Origin: Deltaproteobacteria bacterium
Lineage (GTDB): Bacteria; Desulfobacterota; Desulfarculia; Adiutricales; Adiutricaceae
DNA: 64,000 bases
Assembly: GCA_031276865.1 (NCBI GenBank)
Contig: JAISMF010000106.1
Location: 84,003-148,002, forward strand
Reading direction: 5' to 3'
In this document: one piece after another, positions 17,789 through 26,606 of the stretch
Layout: each line of letters starts with the position of its first letter
Numbering within the stretch: the stretch's first letter is position 1
The notes under the pieces: model-generated
The model's database searches: none
Seen by the model: the letters and a program-made list of their open reading frames with translations, nothing else
What the model was told of the DNA's origin: nothing
Translations under genes and position numbers: made by a program

Positions 17789-19234
17789 TTAGTCCACCGT
17801 CTTTTTCTCTTCAGTGGCCACCCTGTTGCGGCCACCCTCCTTCGCGGCGTAAAGGGCCTTGTCCGCCCTTTTTAAGATAGTCTCGCTCGTGTCGTCCGGT
17901 CTGGACTGCGCCACTCCCACGCTTATGGTAATGTTGATTTTATCATCGCAAGTTTTAGCTATGGGAAAGCTATGGGCCTCCACCGAGGCCCTTATTTTTT
18001 CCGCGACCTTGGCTCCCGCCTCGAGGGGGGAGTTGGGGAGGATGACCACGAACTCGTCTCCGCCGTAACGGAAGATGAAGTCGTCCGAGCGCAGAGTCGA
18101 CACTAAAACCTTGGCGAGCCCGGCCAGGATCAGATCCCCCGCCTGGTGACCGTAATAGTTGTTCACGTTCCTGAAATAATCTATGTCGAAGATGATGAGC
18201 GAAAAAGTGGATAGCTTTCCGGACTTGAAGTTCACCAGCGTTAAAAAAAGCTGCTCGTCGTAGGCGCGGCGGTTGTAGATTCCGGTAAGAGCGTCCCTTA
18301 GGGCCACGGACTTTATGATCTCCAGCTCCTTTAAAAGCTGGGTGCTCTGCTTCACGAAATTGCTGTAGTCGCGGGTGACGTCGGCTAGGTTGCTTTTGAG
18401 GTTCACCTTCTCCACGGAGAGAAGTTCCATGAGCTTCTCATCCTCGATGTTCTTCTCCTTTATGGTGTTCGAGAGGTGATTGACCTCGTCGCTTATGATG
18501 TTTAAAAGCTTTTCGTACTCCTCCTGGGAGGAGTTGGCTACCGCGTCCTGGATCTGCTCCAGGTGAGAGTTCAATACCCTGGAAAACTCGCGGTTATCCT
18601 CGCCTATGAAAATAAGGCTTTTATCGATGTAGTCCCGAAACTGCTTCTCCACGTTTAAAAGGGAGCGTATGATGGCCGAGAGCTTGGCGGAGAGCTCCTC
18701 CCTTTCCAGTTTCGTATCCTTGATGAGCCTTAAAAGAAAGGAGTTTAAAAGCGGAAGGAAGATGTTCAAACTGGCGTCCGTTTTAATCAGATCCACCAGG
18801 GTGCGCACCTCCTCTTGGTAGCGCGAGCCTTTAAGGGTCGCCACATCCTCCAGGAAGAGCAGGAAGCCCTCCTTGCGGAATACGGTGGCCCCGGTGGGGT
18901 CCCCGTCCTCCGTGACTCCCGCGTCCCGCACCTCCAAATGTCCCGCGAGTTTACGGGAGAACTCCTCCACGATCTCGGGGGTGACGCGTCCTCCGTCGAT
19001 GCGGAGGAGCGTGTTTTTCAAGACCTCGTCAATATCCTTGGGAGCCCAGCCGCGTTTTAAAACCGCCCCCATGGAACCCAACAGCCGCCTCAGGGCGGAC
19101 TGGAAATCACTCGCCTCCAGCTCCGCCTCCATTAAGAGCCGCTCCACTTTCTTAAGCCGCTGATCGGTCCCGGCGGGGAAATCCATCCGCTCTTCCTCCT
19201 CCCCCCGTTCCGAAAGGCCTTTTAACTCGTCCAT
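17789..19234 (-). CDS. Diguanylate cyclase (GGDEF domain) with helical N-terminus
   Basis: It makes cyclic di-GMP from two GTP. The C-terminal GGDEF domain begins at RDALTGIYNRRAYDEQL; the active site is intact (GGDEF at 391-395) and the inhibitory I-site RSDD lies at 381-384, so product inhibition is expected. The N-terminal 300 residues are helical, with a coiled-coil stretch before the GGDEF domain. I see no membrane segment, PAS, GAF or receiver domain, so the protein is probably cytoplasmic and its input is unknown. The ATG at 19234 has only a weak upstream purine run. It lies alone downstream of yihY on the same strand after 426 nt. No EAL or HD-GYP partner is in the window. Confidence 0.9.
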   Translation of the reverse strand: MDELKGLSERGEEEERMDFPAGTDQRLKKVERLLMEAELEASDFQSALRRLLGSMGAVLKRGWAPKDIDEVLKNTLLRIDGGRVTPEIVEEFSRKLAGHLEVRDAGVTEDGDPTGATVFRKEGFLLFLEDVATLKGSRYQEEVRTLVDLIKTDASLNIFLPLLNSFLLRLIKDTKLEREELSAKLSAIIRSLLNVEKQFRDYIDKSLIFIGEDNREFSRVLNSHLEQIQDAVANSSQEEYEKLLNIISDEVNHLSNTIKEKNIEDEKLMELLSVEKVNLKSNLADVTRDYSNFVKQSTQLLKELEIIKSVALRDALTGIYNRRAYDEQLFLTLVNFKSGKLSTFSLIIFDIDYFRNVNNYYGHQAGDLILAGLAKVLVSTLRSDDFIFRYGGDEFVVILPNSPLEAGAKVAEKIRASVEAHSFPIAKTCDDKINITISVGVAQSRPDDTSETILKRADKALYAAKEGGRNRVATEEKKTVD

Positions 19235-19660
19235 AAAAAAATCTTTTCCGGAGAGCCGTCTCGGCGAAGGCGCGGCTCGCGGCCGCCCTCCGCCGGGGAA
19301 ACGGGCTCTAAAAATAAATACGCCATCCCGAAGACCCCGAAGGCGCCTCCGAACGGCATAGGCGGTTCCGATTTTACCTTATCCACGCCCTTTTCGCAAG
19401 GGTAAAAACCCGAAAGCGGCCCGCGGGGCCGGCCGGAGGCCGACTTCGGTGGCCGCTTCATTCTGGAAAAGCTCCCCCATCCCCGCGGCGGGTTTTCCCA
19501 TAGCCGCGGCGAAGCTTCCCTTCCCCACCCAAAGCGCCCCATCCCCGCGGCCGACTTTTCCGGCCTCGGCCCCTGCCGCGGGAGCCAGGCGCCGTCTTAT
19601 CGATCCCTCCCCCAATCCCCTCCTGGCGCTGAGGCTCTTCCGGCCTTATACCGGCTTCCG
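19235..19660. other. Spacer between diguanylate cyclase and yihY
   Basis: GC-rich, no gene. CCCCATCCCCGCGGC occurs near 19486 and again near 19548. The string CTTATCGATC at about 19599 also occurs near 16748 in a similarly pyrimidine-rich context. A single sequence one base off a DnaA box (TTATCCACG) lies at 19379-19387. Confidence 0.4.
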
Positions 19661-20812
19661 TCAGATCTGATCGAGCTTCTCCAAAGACTGGGTCACGTAG
19701 TCGCGGGATAAAAGTTCCGGATCCACGGAGGGAAAGAAGGTGGGGCCGGTTTCGCACTCGGAGGAGGCTATGCGGGTGAGGACCCCGCATTTCTGGAGGC
19801 AGTTCAAGGCCTTCCCCACGTAGGGGGTGGGGGTTTTAAGCTCGTAGGCCAGGGCCACCAGGCCCATCCTCCTCACCCCCCCGGACTCCTTGTAGGCGCT
19901 CAAGATAAGTTCCATGATCCTGACCGAGAGATCCTTCAAGGCCCCTATGCTCAAAGGGGTCAGGATGGACAAAACGGGCGTGCGGGTGAGGAAATAGTCG
20001 GTGAGCCTTCGGGTGAACTCGCCTCCGAAGATTACGATGATCCAGCTTATGTAGAGCCAGACCATGAAGAAGGGGACGATGGCGAAGGAGCCGTAGACGG
20101 CGTTGTAGCTGGTTATGTAGATGATGGTTTTGAGGTAGAACTTCTGGAAGAGCTGGAAGACAAGCCCCGTTATCAAGCCCCCCATAAGCCGCTCCCTCCA
20201 GCCCACTATGCCCCGGCTGAAATAGCTGTAGGTCCAGGCCAGAACCGTCCACCAGATGATCACGGGGAACACCTTTATGAGGACGGAGGTGAGGGGCTTG
20301 AAGCGCAGGGCCACGGCTATCTTGTTGTTGGAGAAGGCCAAAGATTCGATGAAGATGTTGGAGGAGCCGGCCGCGATGAGGAAGATGGGGATGACCAGCA
20401 TGATGGTGAGGTAGTCCGCCGCCCGATGCAGCGGCTGCCTATCGGAGAGGTAGCCGAAGATCTTGGAGAAGTTCATCTCCAGCTGCCATAAAAGCCCGTA
20501 GACCGACCAGAAGATGACGGCCAGGGCGGTGAAGACCAAAAGCGATCCGGAAAAGTTGGAGATGAGGTTCTCGGCGAAGCGGGTGAGGGTGTTTAAGATG
20601 GCCTCCTGGCCGGAGAAGTTCTCCATCAGGGCCCGGTTCAAGGCCTCTTCGAGACCCATGGACTTGGCCACGGCGAAGCAGATGGCCAGAACCGGCACCA
20701 CCGCGAGCGAGGTGTAGAAGGACAAAGCGGCGGCCAGGAGGGGCCAGTTGGTGACCCCCGAACGGTCCAGACGGTCGTAGACGTCGACCACCCAGTCAAT
20801 GGGGTTTCTCAC
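19661..20812 (-). CDS. YihY/BrkB-family inner membrane protein
   Basis: A 383-residue polytopic protein of the YihY (formerly RNase BN) family. About six membrane segments are visible, with family-typical PLLAAALSFYTSLAVVPVLA early and NAVYGSFAIVPFFMVWLYISW later, then IFGGEFTR. A soluble C-terminal region of about 110 residues has a winged-helix look (LVALAYELKTPTPYVGKALN). The family's molecular role is unclear; the RNase activity once assigned to it was withdrawn. The GTG start lies 17 nt inside the 3' end of the ntrX-like gene, so it is the last gene of that run and probably coupled to it. Confidence 0.85.
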   Translation of the reverse strand: MRNPIDWVVDVYDRLDRSGVTNWPLLAAALSFYTSLAVVPVLAICFAVAKSMGLEEALNRALMENFSGQEAILNTLTRFAENLISNFSGSLLVFTALAVIFWSVYGLLWQLEMNFSKIFGYLSDRQPLHRAADYLTIMLVIPIFLIAAGSSNIFIESLAFSNNKIAVALRFKPLTSVLIKVFPVIIWWTVLAWTYSYFSRGIVGWRERLMGGLITGLVFQLFQKFYLKTIIYITSYNAVYGSFAIVPFFMVWLYISWIIVIFGGEFTRRLTDYFLTRTPVLSILTPLSIGALKDLSVRIMELILSAYKESGGVRRMGLVALAYELKTPTPYVGKALNCLQKCGVLTRIASSECETGPTFFPSVDPELLSRDYVTQSLEKLDQI

Positions 20813-22202
20813 CGGCGGCGCCTTTCGTCTCTTCCCGGATGTCCAGCTCGTGGAGCTTCTTGTGAATGGTGGTGCGGTCCAGGCCCACGCTCTCGGCGGT
20901 TTTGGTGATGTTTCCCTCGTGGGCCTCCAGCTGGGCGGTGAAGTAGCGCCGCTCGAACTCGGCCTTGGCCTCCCGGTAGGGAAGCTTCAGCCAGGACGCC
21001 TTTAAAAGCTCCCCCGCGGACGTCTCCGGCGCTCCGTCCGCGGAGCCGGGGTTTCGGGGATCCGCGTCTATGACCGGCCCGGGGGTGGTGATGGCGAGCC
21101 TTTCGATGGTGTTCTTCAGCTCCCGGATGTTTCCCGGCCAAGGGCGCCTTTTGAGCTCCTCTAAAAACAGGGGGTCCAAAGTCTTGGGGGGGAGGTTGTT
21201 GGTTTCCAGGCACTCCTTTAAAAAAAGCTCGGCGAGTCCGGGGATGTCCTCCAGGCGCTCCCGGAGGGGCGGCACCGCCAAAGGCACCACGTTCAAGCGG
21301 TAGTATAGATCGTTTCTGAAATTCCCCTTCTCGATTTCCAAAAGGAGATCCTTGTTGGAGGCGGCTATGACGCGCACGTCCACGCCGATGGTCTTGGTCC
21401 CCCCCACCCTTTCGAACTTCTGCTCCTGGAGGATCCGCAAGATCTTGGCCTGGGTTTTCAGGGACATGTCCCCTATCTCGTCTAGGAACAAAGTCGAGTG
21501 GTTGGCCAGATCGAAGCGGCCCAGGCGCCGGCGGTCGGCCCCGGTGAAGGCCCCGCGCTCGTGGCCGAAGAGCTCGCTTTCCACGAGCTCTTCGGGGATG
21601 GCGGCGCAGTTTATCTCGATCATGGGGCGATCCCTGCGCAGGGAAAAGTCGTGGACGGCCTGGGCCACCACCTCCTTACCGGAGCCGTTCTCGCCGGTTA
21701 TGAGAACCGAGGCGGGGGTGCGGGCCACCAAACGAATGGTCTCCATAAGTTCCCGCATGGTTTTCGAGCTCCCCACGTAGAGCTTCTCCCCGCGGGGGAC
21801 CCGGCTTTTTAAAATCAGGTTCTCGTTCGCGAGCTTCCGGAAGTCCAGGGCCCTTTTCACGGTCAAAATCAGCTTGTCCGCGGAAAGGGGCTTCTCGATG
21901 AAGTCGAAGGCCCCGTTTTTAACGGCCCTCACGGCCGTCTCCACGTTTCCGTGGCCGGAGATGATGATCACCGGGACGCCCTGGTAGTCCTCCCGGACCT
22001 TTTCCAGCACCCGGAAACCCGCTTCGGAGTCGTCCATCCATAAATCGAGGATGAGCAGATCCGGAAGGGTCTCCTCTAAGCGCTCGAAGGCCTCGGCCGG
22101 GCTCGAGGCCTGGGAGACGAGGTAGCCCTCGTCTCCTAAAAGCCCCCCCAGGGTGACCCGGATGTCCTTCTCGTCGTCCACTATGAGGATGGTTTCGGCC
22201 AT
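20796..22202 (-). CDS. ntrX: NtrX/NtrC-like sigma-54-dependent response regulator
   Basis: A 468-residue activator with three domains: receiver (residues 1-120, phospho-acceptor Asp53 in LILDLWMDD), AAA+ sigma-54 interaction domain (Walker A GENGSGKE, the GAFTGA loop, then FRNDLYYRLNV) and a Fis-type helix-turn-helix (NITKTAESVGLDRTTIHKKL). The receiver and linker resemble NtrX most closely. No histidine kinase (NtrY) is in the window, so the phosphodonor is unknown. The ATG follows a weak AAAGGCGCC; the same string precedes the overlapping yihY. It lies 24 nt after rimI, as part of the hpf-rapZ-PTS run. Confidence 0.9.
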   Translation of the reverse strand: MAETILIVDDEKDIRVTLGGLLGDEGYLVSQASSPAEAFERLEETLPDLLILDLWMDDSEAGFRVLEKVREDYQGVPVIIISGHGNVETAVRAVKNGAFDFIEKPLSADKLILTVKRALDFRKLANENLILKSRVPRGEKLYVGSSKTMRELMETIRLVARTPASVLITGENGSGKEVVAQAVHDFSLRRDRPMIEINCAAIPEELVESELFGHERGAFTGADRRRLGRFDLANHSTLFLDEIGDMSLKTQAKILRILQEQKFERVGGTKTIGVDVRVIAASNKDLLLEIEKGNFRNDLYYRLNVVPLAVPPLRERLEDIPGLAELFLKECLETNNLPPKTLDPLFLEELKRRPWPGNIRELKNTIERLAITTPGPVIDADPRNPGSADGAPETSAGELLKASWLKLPYREAKAEFERRYFTAQLEAHEGNITKTAESVGLDRTTIHKKLHELDIREETKGAAGEKPH

Positions 22203-22226
22203 CGCCAGGCGCCTTTCACCGAAAAA

Positions 22227-22700
22227 TCAGGTATTCGCGAGCCCCTCTCCGGAGCGGAGCTCCAGAGTCATGAGGATGGCGTCGGAACCGTCCTTGTAAT
22301 AGCCCTTCCGCCGGCCCACCCGGCGGAAGCCGGAGCTTTCGTAAAGGGCCAAAGCCGCCGGGTTCCGCTCGGAGACCTCCAGATGGATCCTCCCGCATTC
22401 CCCGGCCCGGGCGAGATTGAAAACGGCTTTTAAAAGCCTTCTTCCGAGGCCCCTCCCCCGCTCCTCTTTTTTCACCGCGAGGCTTAAGAGATGGCATTCG
22501 CCTAAAACGAGCCAGCTAAAGGAGTAGCCCAAAAGCGCGCCCTCCCTAAAGATCCCCAGGGGCACGGAGCAGGGGCGATCCAGCTCGTCTTGGAGGCAGG
22601 CGAAGCTCCAGGGATCGCTGAAGCTCTCCCGCTCGATGCGGTAGAGAGCGGGGAGATCGTCCTCCCCGAGCCTTCTAAGCCGGAGGAAAATTTTTTCCAT
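22227..22700 (-). CDS. rimI: Ribosomal protein alanine N-acetyltransferase RimI
   Basis: A 157-residue GNAT acetyltransferase that acetylates the N-terminal Ala of ribosomal protein S18. Acetyl-CoA motif A is ERGRGLGRRLLKAV; ERNPAALALYESSGF and the Tyr-rich GRRKGYYKDG are typical of RimI. The start ESFSDPW near residue 26 is also family-like. The ATG has no clear Shine-Dalgarno. TsaB/TsaD, often linked to rimI, are not here. It sits 24 nt before the ntrX-like gene and about 200 nt after PTS EIIC, in a spacer with GC hairpins. Confidence 0.88.
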   Translation of the reverse strand: MEKIFLRLRRLGEDDLPALYRIERESFSDPWSFACLQDELDRPCSVPLGIFREGALLGYSFSWLVLGECHLLSLAVKKEERGRGLGRRLLKAVFNLARAGECGRIHLEVSERNPAALALYESSGFRRVGRRKGYYKDGSDAILMTLELRSGEGLANT

Positions 22701-22902
22701 GATAGCAAAAAACCGCTTTTCCGGCCTCCCGAGGGGCTAAAACGGCCCGCCGCTTCCGGCGGCGGGATTCCATGGTCCTTTCCCGGCCTCTTTAATTCGA
22801 AGGCGTTTAAGGCTCATCGCCTCCGAAGCTTTTCCGGCTTCCGGCGCCTTTCCCGCCCCCCGGCGCCGCCGGCGGGCGCCGGGAAAACTCCGGAAGCGTA
22901 TT

Positions 22903-23613
22903 CTACAGCCTCGAGAGGATGAGAACCAGAGCCCCGACGCTCAAACCGGCGAGGTAGGGCGGGAAGGACCCCCGGGAAAGGAAGGCGGCCACGCCCAGAA
23001 AGGCGGTGAGCGGGGCGAGGGGGTGGAGCCGGGCCGCCAGGGCGAAAAAGGAGGGGGGGAGGAAGGCCGCCGCCAGAAAGAGGATGCCGCTTAAAAAGAG
23101 GGCGGCGGCGGAAAGGAACGCGAGGGAGAGGAGGAAGGTCTCCAACAAGCCCGCCAAGTTCCGCGAGAAGAAGGGGGGATCGGCCTCCCCCCGGAGGATG
23201 GACTCCCTTAAGGATCCGACGATCCTTCCGGCCAGGCGGCGGTTGAGGCGGTCCTGGAGGATTAAGAGCCACGCGGCCGCCGGAACGAGGACGAAGACCA
23301 AAGAGACGAGGCTGGAAGGCTCCGGGGGGCGGGGATGAAAGACCAGGAATATTTCCAAAGCGATTATCCCGGCGCTCACGGCGAGACCCGGGTTGGGGGT
23401 GTGGGAGCCGCCCACGGGGACGGTCCAAAACCAGAGAAGCTCCGACCAGAGGCCCAGGGCCAGGCCCTGGGCCGGAAGTCCGGCGAGGCTTCCCACCACG
23501 GCCCCGGTCATCAAGGGCCGGCCGCACATGCTCTGGAGGAAGGCCCGGCGGTCCAGATTCAAAAGCGCCCCCGCCAACAGCGGAAAAAGAAATCCGGACA
23601 CCCCCGCCCTCAT
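22903..23613 (-). CDS. PTS mannose-class IIC membrane component
   Basis: A 236-residue polytopic protein of the mannose/sorbose PTS IIC family. PLMTGAVVGSLAGLPAQGLALGLWSELLW near residue 33, then VPVGGSHTPNPG, matches the family's N-terminal membrane region; about six further hydrophobic segments follow. The usual IID partner, which shares the transport channel, is not in the window, so sugar transport by this protein alone is doubtful. The ATG overlaps the EIIB stop as ATGA. Confidence 0.8.
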   Translation of the reverse strand: MRAGVSGFLFPLLAGALLNLDRRAFLQSMCGRPLMTGAVVGSLAGLPAQGLALGLWSELLWFWTVPVGGSHTPNPGLAVSAGIIALEIFLVFHPRPPEPSSLVSLVFVLVPAAAWLLILQDRLNRRLAGRIVGSLRESILRGEADPPFFSRNLAGLLETFLLSLAFLSAAALFLSGILFLAAAFLPPSFFALAARLHPLAPLTAFLGVAAFLSRGSFPPYLAGLSVGALVLILSRL

Positions 23614-24116
23614 TCCGGAATCCAGGAGTGCTTCTCCGGCGAGTAGGGGCGGTTTTTCGAGCCGAGGCCGTTGAAGTAGAGCGTCCCCACCAGGCCGTGG
23701 AGCTCGTTTAGGACCAGGGATTCCCGGGGTCCCACGGAGAAGGCCGCGGTCAGGGAGCGCCGCCCGGGCTCCCTGGAGGTGAAGTTTCCGAGGTTCAAAG
23801 ACGGAAGCGGGGTTCCCTCCCGCACGGCCTCCAAAGCGGAATCCGGGCCGCGGAAGATGGCCAGGAAGCGTTGGTCGCGGCCGTCCCGGCGCTTCAGGAA
23901 GTCCGCGAGCTCCACCGGGGGGACGTAGTCCGCGCCCAAGATGGGGTAGTCCCCGGACTGGAGGGTGCTGTTGTAGACGTCCTGCATTTCAAAACTTTGG
24001 GAGAGCTTCCCGTCCGCCACGATTATCCGGTTCACCCTGAGGGCCGCGAGGGCCGGAGACGACATGATCTGTCCGTGGATGAGGCGTTCGTCCACGCGGG
24101 CGAGGATGATGGGCAA
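23610..24116 (-). CDS. PTS mannose-class IIB phosphotransfer protein
   Basis: A 168-residue IIB protein. The phosphorylated histidine is His14 in RVDERLIHGQIM. SLNLGNF and ESLVLNELHGLVGTL are also IIB-like. It would take phosphate from EIIA (24342-24815) and pass it on via IIC. The start is TTG at 24116 with GGAG about 10 nt upstream. It is separated from EIIA by 225 nt containing a 28-nt perfect palindrome. Confidence 0.85.
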   Translation of the reverse strand: MPIILARVDERLIHGQIMSSPALAALRVNRIIVADGKLSQSFEMQDVYNSTLQSGDYPILGADYVPPVELADFLKRRDGRDQRFLAIFRGPDSALEAVREGTPLPSLNLGNFTSREPGRRSLTAAFSVGPRESLVLNELHGLVGTLYFNGLGSKNRPYSPEKHSWIPE

Positions 24117-24202
24117 GGGCGCGCTCCACGGGGAAAAGGTCGTCCTTTTCCGGAAAATCGGCGGAAAAAGAGGGGCCGGGGCTTGGCGGGACGCCGAAAA
24201 GG

Positions 24203-24230
24203 GCCCGCGGGGCGCTAGCGCCCCGCGGGC
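24203..24230 (-). terminator. 28-nt perfect palindrome between EIIA and EIIB
   Basis: GCCCGCGGGGCGCT followed by its exact reverse complement. On the minus strand it is followed by CCTTTTC, so it could be a weak intercistronic terminator, an attenuator or an RNA-processing hairpin that makes EIIA transcript levels exceed EIIB/EIIC. Confidence 0.5.
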
Positions 24231-24341
24231 GGAAAGCGAAAAAACGGCCGAAAGCGGAAAAAACCGCTCTGGAAGGCCCGCGAAGGGGAGGGAGGAGCGT
24301 CCGGGGAAAAGAGCCCGGGGGAACCAAGCCTGGAAAAAGCC

Positions 24342-24815
24342 TCAGGCGGGGTTCTTTTTCCCCTTTTTCCCCTTGTCCGGCTCCCCGCCCAAGGCCGGGG
24401 CGTCGAAGAGGTTCAGCATGACCGAGCCCACCCTGATGCCTAAAGTGGCGTACTTGGCGCACTCGCTGGCCAGCTCCACCAGGCTTATGTCCGGCTTCGC
24501 CCGGCGCCACTGCAGGGCCCGGATGAGCATGGCGAGGTTCACTCCGGAGAGCACCTCCACCTGATCCTTTTTCAGATACGGAAGACTCACGTTGCAGGCC
24601 GTGCCTCCGAAGAGATCGGTCAAAACGAGCACGGGGTTCCCGCCGGAGGAGGCGGTTTTCACCGCCCTCTCCACCAGGCGGGCGTGGTCGTCGGGATGGG
24701 CCCCCTCCCGGATGGCCACCGCCTGGCAGTTCTCCCGGGTTTTAAGGAGGAATTCCGCCACCTTGAGAAAGTTTTCCGCCAGATCCTCATGGCAGACCAT
24801 TACCACGCTAATCAA
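24342..24815 (-). CDS. PTS mannose-class IIA phosphotransfer protein
   Basis: A 157-residue IIA protein phosphorylated by HPr on His9 (MVCHEDLAENFL). VLTDLFGGTACNVS is the family signature and VLSGVNLAML follows. The last 15 residues form a Lys/Gly tail that is not part of the domain. It starts at TTG with AGGTGGGG upstream, 123 nt after rapZ. In many proteobacteria this protein next to rapZ is a regulatory relay rather than a transporter part. Confidence 0.88.
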   Translation of the reverse strand: MISVVMVCHEDLAENFLKVAEFLLKTRENCQAVAIREGAHPDDHARLVERAVKTASSGGNPVLVLTDLFGGTACNVSLPYLKKDQVEVLSGVNLAMLIRALQWRRAKPDISLVELASECAKYATLGIRVGSVMLNLFDAPALGGEPDKGKKGKKNPA

Positions 24816-24938
24816 TTTTCCCCACCTGTCGAAGTTTCTCGGCCCCCCCGCCCCCGCGAAAAAGGAAAGGGAGGCCCGAAGCGGCCCGAAGCCCCCGGGC
24901 CGCCGGAAAAAAAGCCTCGTCGTCTTGGAGCGCCCCCC

Positions 24939-25811
24939 TCAGACCACGTCCCGGTGCCTTAAAACCAGGGAGCCCCGGTAGTCCTCCTTCATCCTCTCCC
25001 AGAGCTGGACGGCTATGGCCACGCTGCGGTGCTGGCCCCCGGTGCAGCCCACCGCGATGGTGAGGTAGGACTTTCCGGAGTTCTGGTAGAGGGGGAGGAG
25101 GAAGAGGACTAAGTCGTGGAGCTTGTTCAAAAAATCCCTGGACTCGGAAAAGGACATGACGTAGTCGTTAACGTCCCGGTCCCTGCCGTCCAGGTGCCTC
25201 AAGCGGGCCACGTAGAAGGGGTTGGGAAGGAAACGCACGTCCATGATGAGATCCGCCTCCGGCGGGAGGCCGTTTTTAAACCCGAAGGAGAGCACCTCCA
25301 CCGAGAGGCTGCGGCGTTCCCCGGAGTCCAACAGCCGCTTTAAAACCAGCTCCCTCAGACCGGGGGCCGTGAGATCGGAGGTGTCCACGATTAAATCGCT
25401 TTCCCTCCGCAAAGGGGCCAGGCGCTCCCTCTCCATGCCGATGGCCGAGACGAGGCCCCCGTCCGGGGCCAGGGGATGCGCCCTTCGGGTCTCCGAAAAG
25501 CGCTTCACCAGGATCTGGTCGGCCGCCTCCAGGAAGAGGAGCTTCAGCTCGTAGCCCATCTCCCTGGCCTCCTGGAAGACCTTGGCGTGGTGCCGCACCA
25601 GATCGCTCTCCCTCGCGTCCATGCCCACGGCCAGGCGGATGAAGTCCCCGCTCTGCTTCCTCAAGGTGAGGAGGACGGGGAGGAGGAGGACGGGAAGGTT
25701 GTCGATGGCCAGAAAGCCGTGATCCTCCAGGCTTTTCAAAGCCGAGGACTTACCCGAGCCCGAAAGGCCCGTGACCACGACGATCAGGCCCTCTTTAGTG
25801 CGCTCGTTCAA
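24939..25811 (-). CDS. rapZ: RapZ/YvcJ-family nucleotide-binding protein
   Basis: RapZ binds nucleotides and RNA; in E. coli it guides RNase E to the sRNA GlmZ and so controls glucosamine-6-phosphate synthase. The 290-residue length is normal. Walker A GLSGSGKS lies at residues 15-22, IDNLP follows, and the C-terminal domain carries the conserved GCTGGQHRSV. Whether GlmZ-type regulation exists in this organism is unknown. The start is TTG with GGGAGA upstream. It lies between hpf and the PTS genes, a conserved neighbourhood. Confidence 0.93.
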   Translation of the reverse strand: MNERTKEGLIVVVTGLSGSGKSSALKSLEDHGFLAIDNLPVLLLPVLLTLRKQSGDFIRLAVGMDARESDLVRHHAKVFQEAREMGYELKLLFLEAADQILVKRFSETRRAHPLAPDGGLVSAIGMERERLAPLRRESDLIVDTSDLTAPGLRELVLKRLLDSGERRSLSVEVLSFGFKNGLPPEADLIMDVRFLPNPFYVARLRHLDGRDRDVNDYVMSFSESRDFLNKLHDLVLFLLPLYQNSGKSYLTIAVGCTGGQHRSVAIAVQLWERMKEDYRGSLVLRHRDVV

Positions 25812-26027
25812 AAGATCTCCCGCCCCGAAAGCTCCGCCCGGGCGCCCCCTCCGGAAAAGGGATTCCGCGGAAGACGGCCTCGCGGCCGCCGTTTCCGAAA
25901 CGGCGGCGAGACGGAATGTCGCATCGGGTTTTCGCTAAGGCCGTTAAAATAAAAATAAGTTAGCCTTAATCGCGTTAAAATATAAAAAAAAGAAATGCAA
26001 TTAAAAGAATTTTACCACGGCCGGACT

Positions 26028-26606
26028 TCAGTCCGCCTGCCGGTGGAAGGTCACCAGCTCCACCAGGCCGCCGCCGGCGTAGCGGAGGAGCCTCAAGGCG
26101 CCGTCATCCTCGTCTATGTAGAGATAGTAGGGAAGCGCGCCGCGGCCGAACTCGTCCAAGGCCCTCTCGGCGTTCATGGTGGCCAAAGGCAGATCGAGCT
26201 TCCGGTGGGGGCCCTTGTGGGCGCCGCCGGAGGCGGCGTCCTCCCAGTTCCCGTCCCCGGAACCATCTTCCTGGAAGAGATCCCCCTCCCGCGGGCCGTT
26301 TTTCAGGGAGCCGCTTTTAAGGTGATCCTTGGCCTTCTCCCGGTGGCGCTTTATCTGCTTCTCCAGCTTGTCCACCACCATGTCCATGGAGGAGTACATA
26401 TCCTCGGATTCGTGCTCGGCCTTTATTTTAAGGCCGTCGGAGCTCAACACCACCACCGCGCGGTGCCTGAACTTCTCTATGGTGAAGGTTATGTCGGCGT
26501 CAAGCACCGAGTCCAGGTATTTTTCCAGTTTGGACAGCTTGTCGACGCCGTAATCGGTGAGCCGCTGCGATGGTTCCATGTGACGAAATGTCACCGTGTG
26601 CTGCAT
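26028..26606 (-). CDS. hpf: Long-form ribosome hibernation promoting factor
   Basis: Binds the decoding region of idle ribosomes and, through its C-terminal domain, drives 100S dimers. At 192 residues it is the long form: N-terminal S30AE domain (MQHTVTFRHMEPSQRLTDY), charged linker, then the C-terminal dimerisation domain (HRKLDLPLATMNAERALDEF). The ATG at 26606 is chosen over a start 69 nt upstream because GGAG lies at the right spacing and the family begins there. It heads the run toward rapZ and the PTS genes; rpoN, often upstream of hpf, is absent. Confidence 0.94.
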   Translation of the reverse strand: MQHTVTFRHMEPSQRLTDYGVDKLSKLEKYLDSVLDADITFTIEKFRHRAVVVLSSDGLKIKAEHESEDMYSSMDMVVDKLEKQIKRHREKAKDHLKSGSLKNGPREGDLFQEDGSGDGNWEDAASGGAHKGPHRKLDLPLATMNAERALDEFGRGALPYYLYIDEDDGALRLLRYAGGGLVELVTFHRQAD

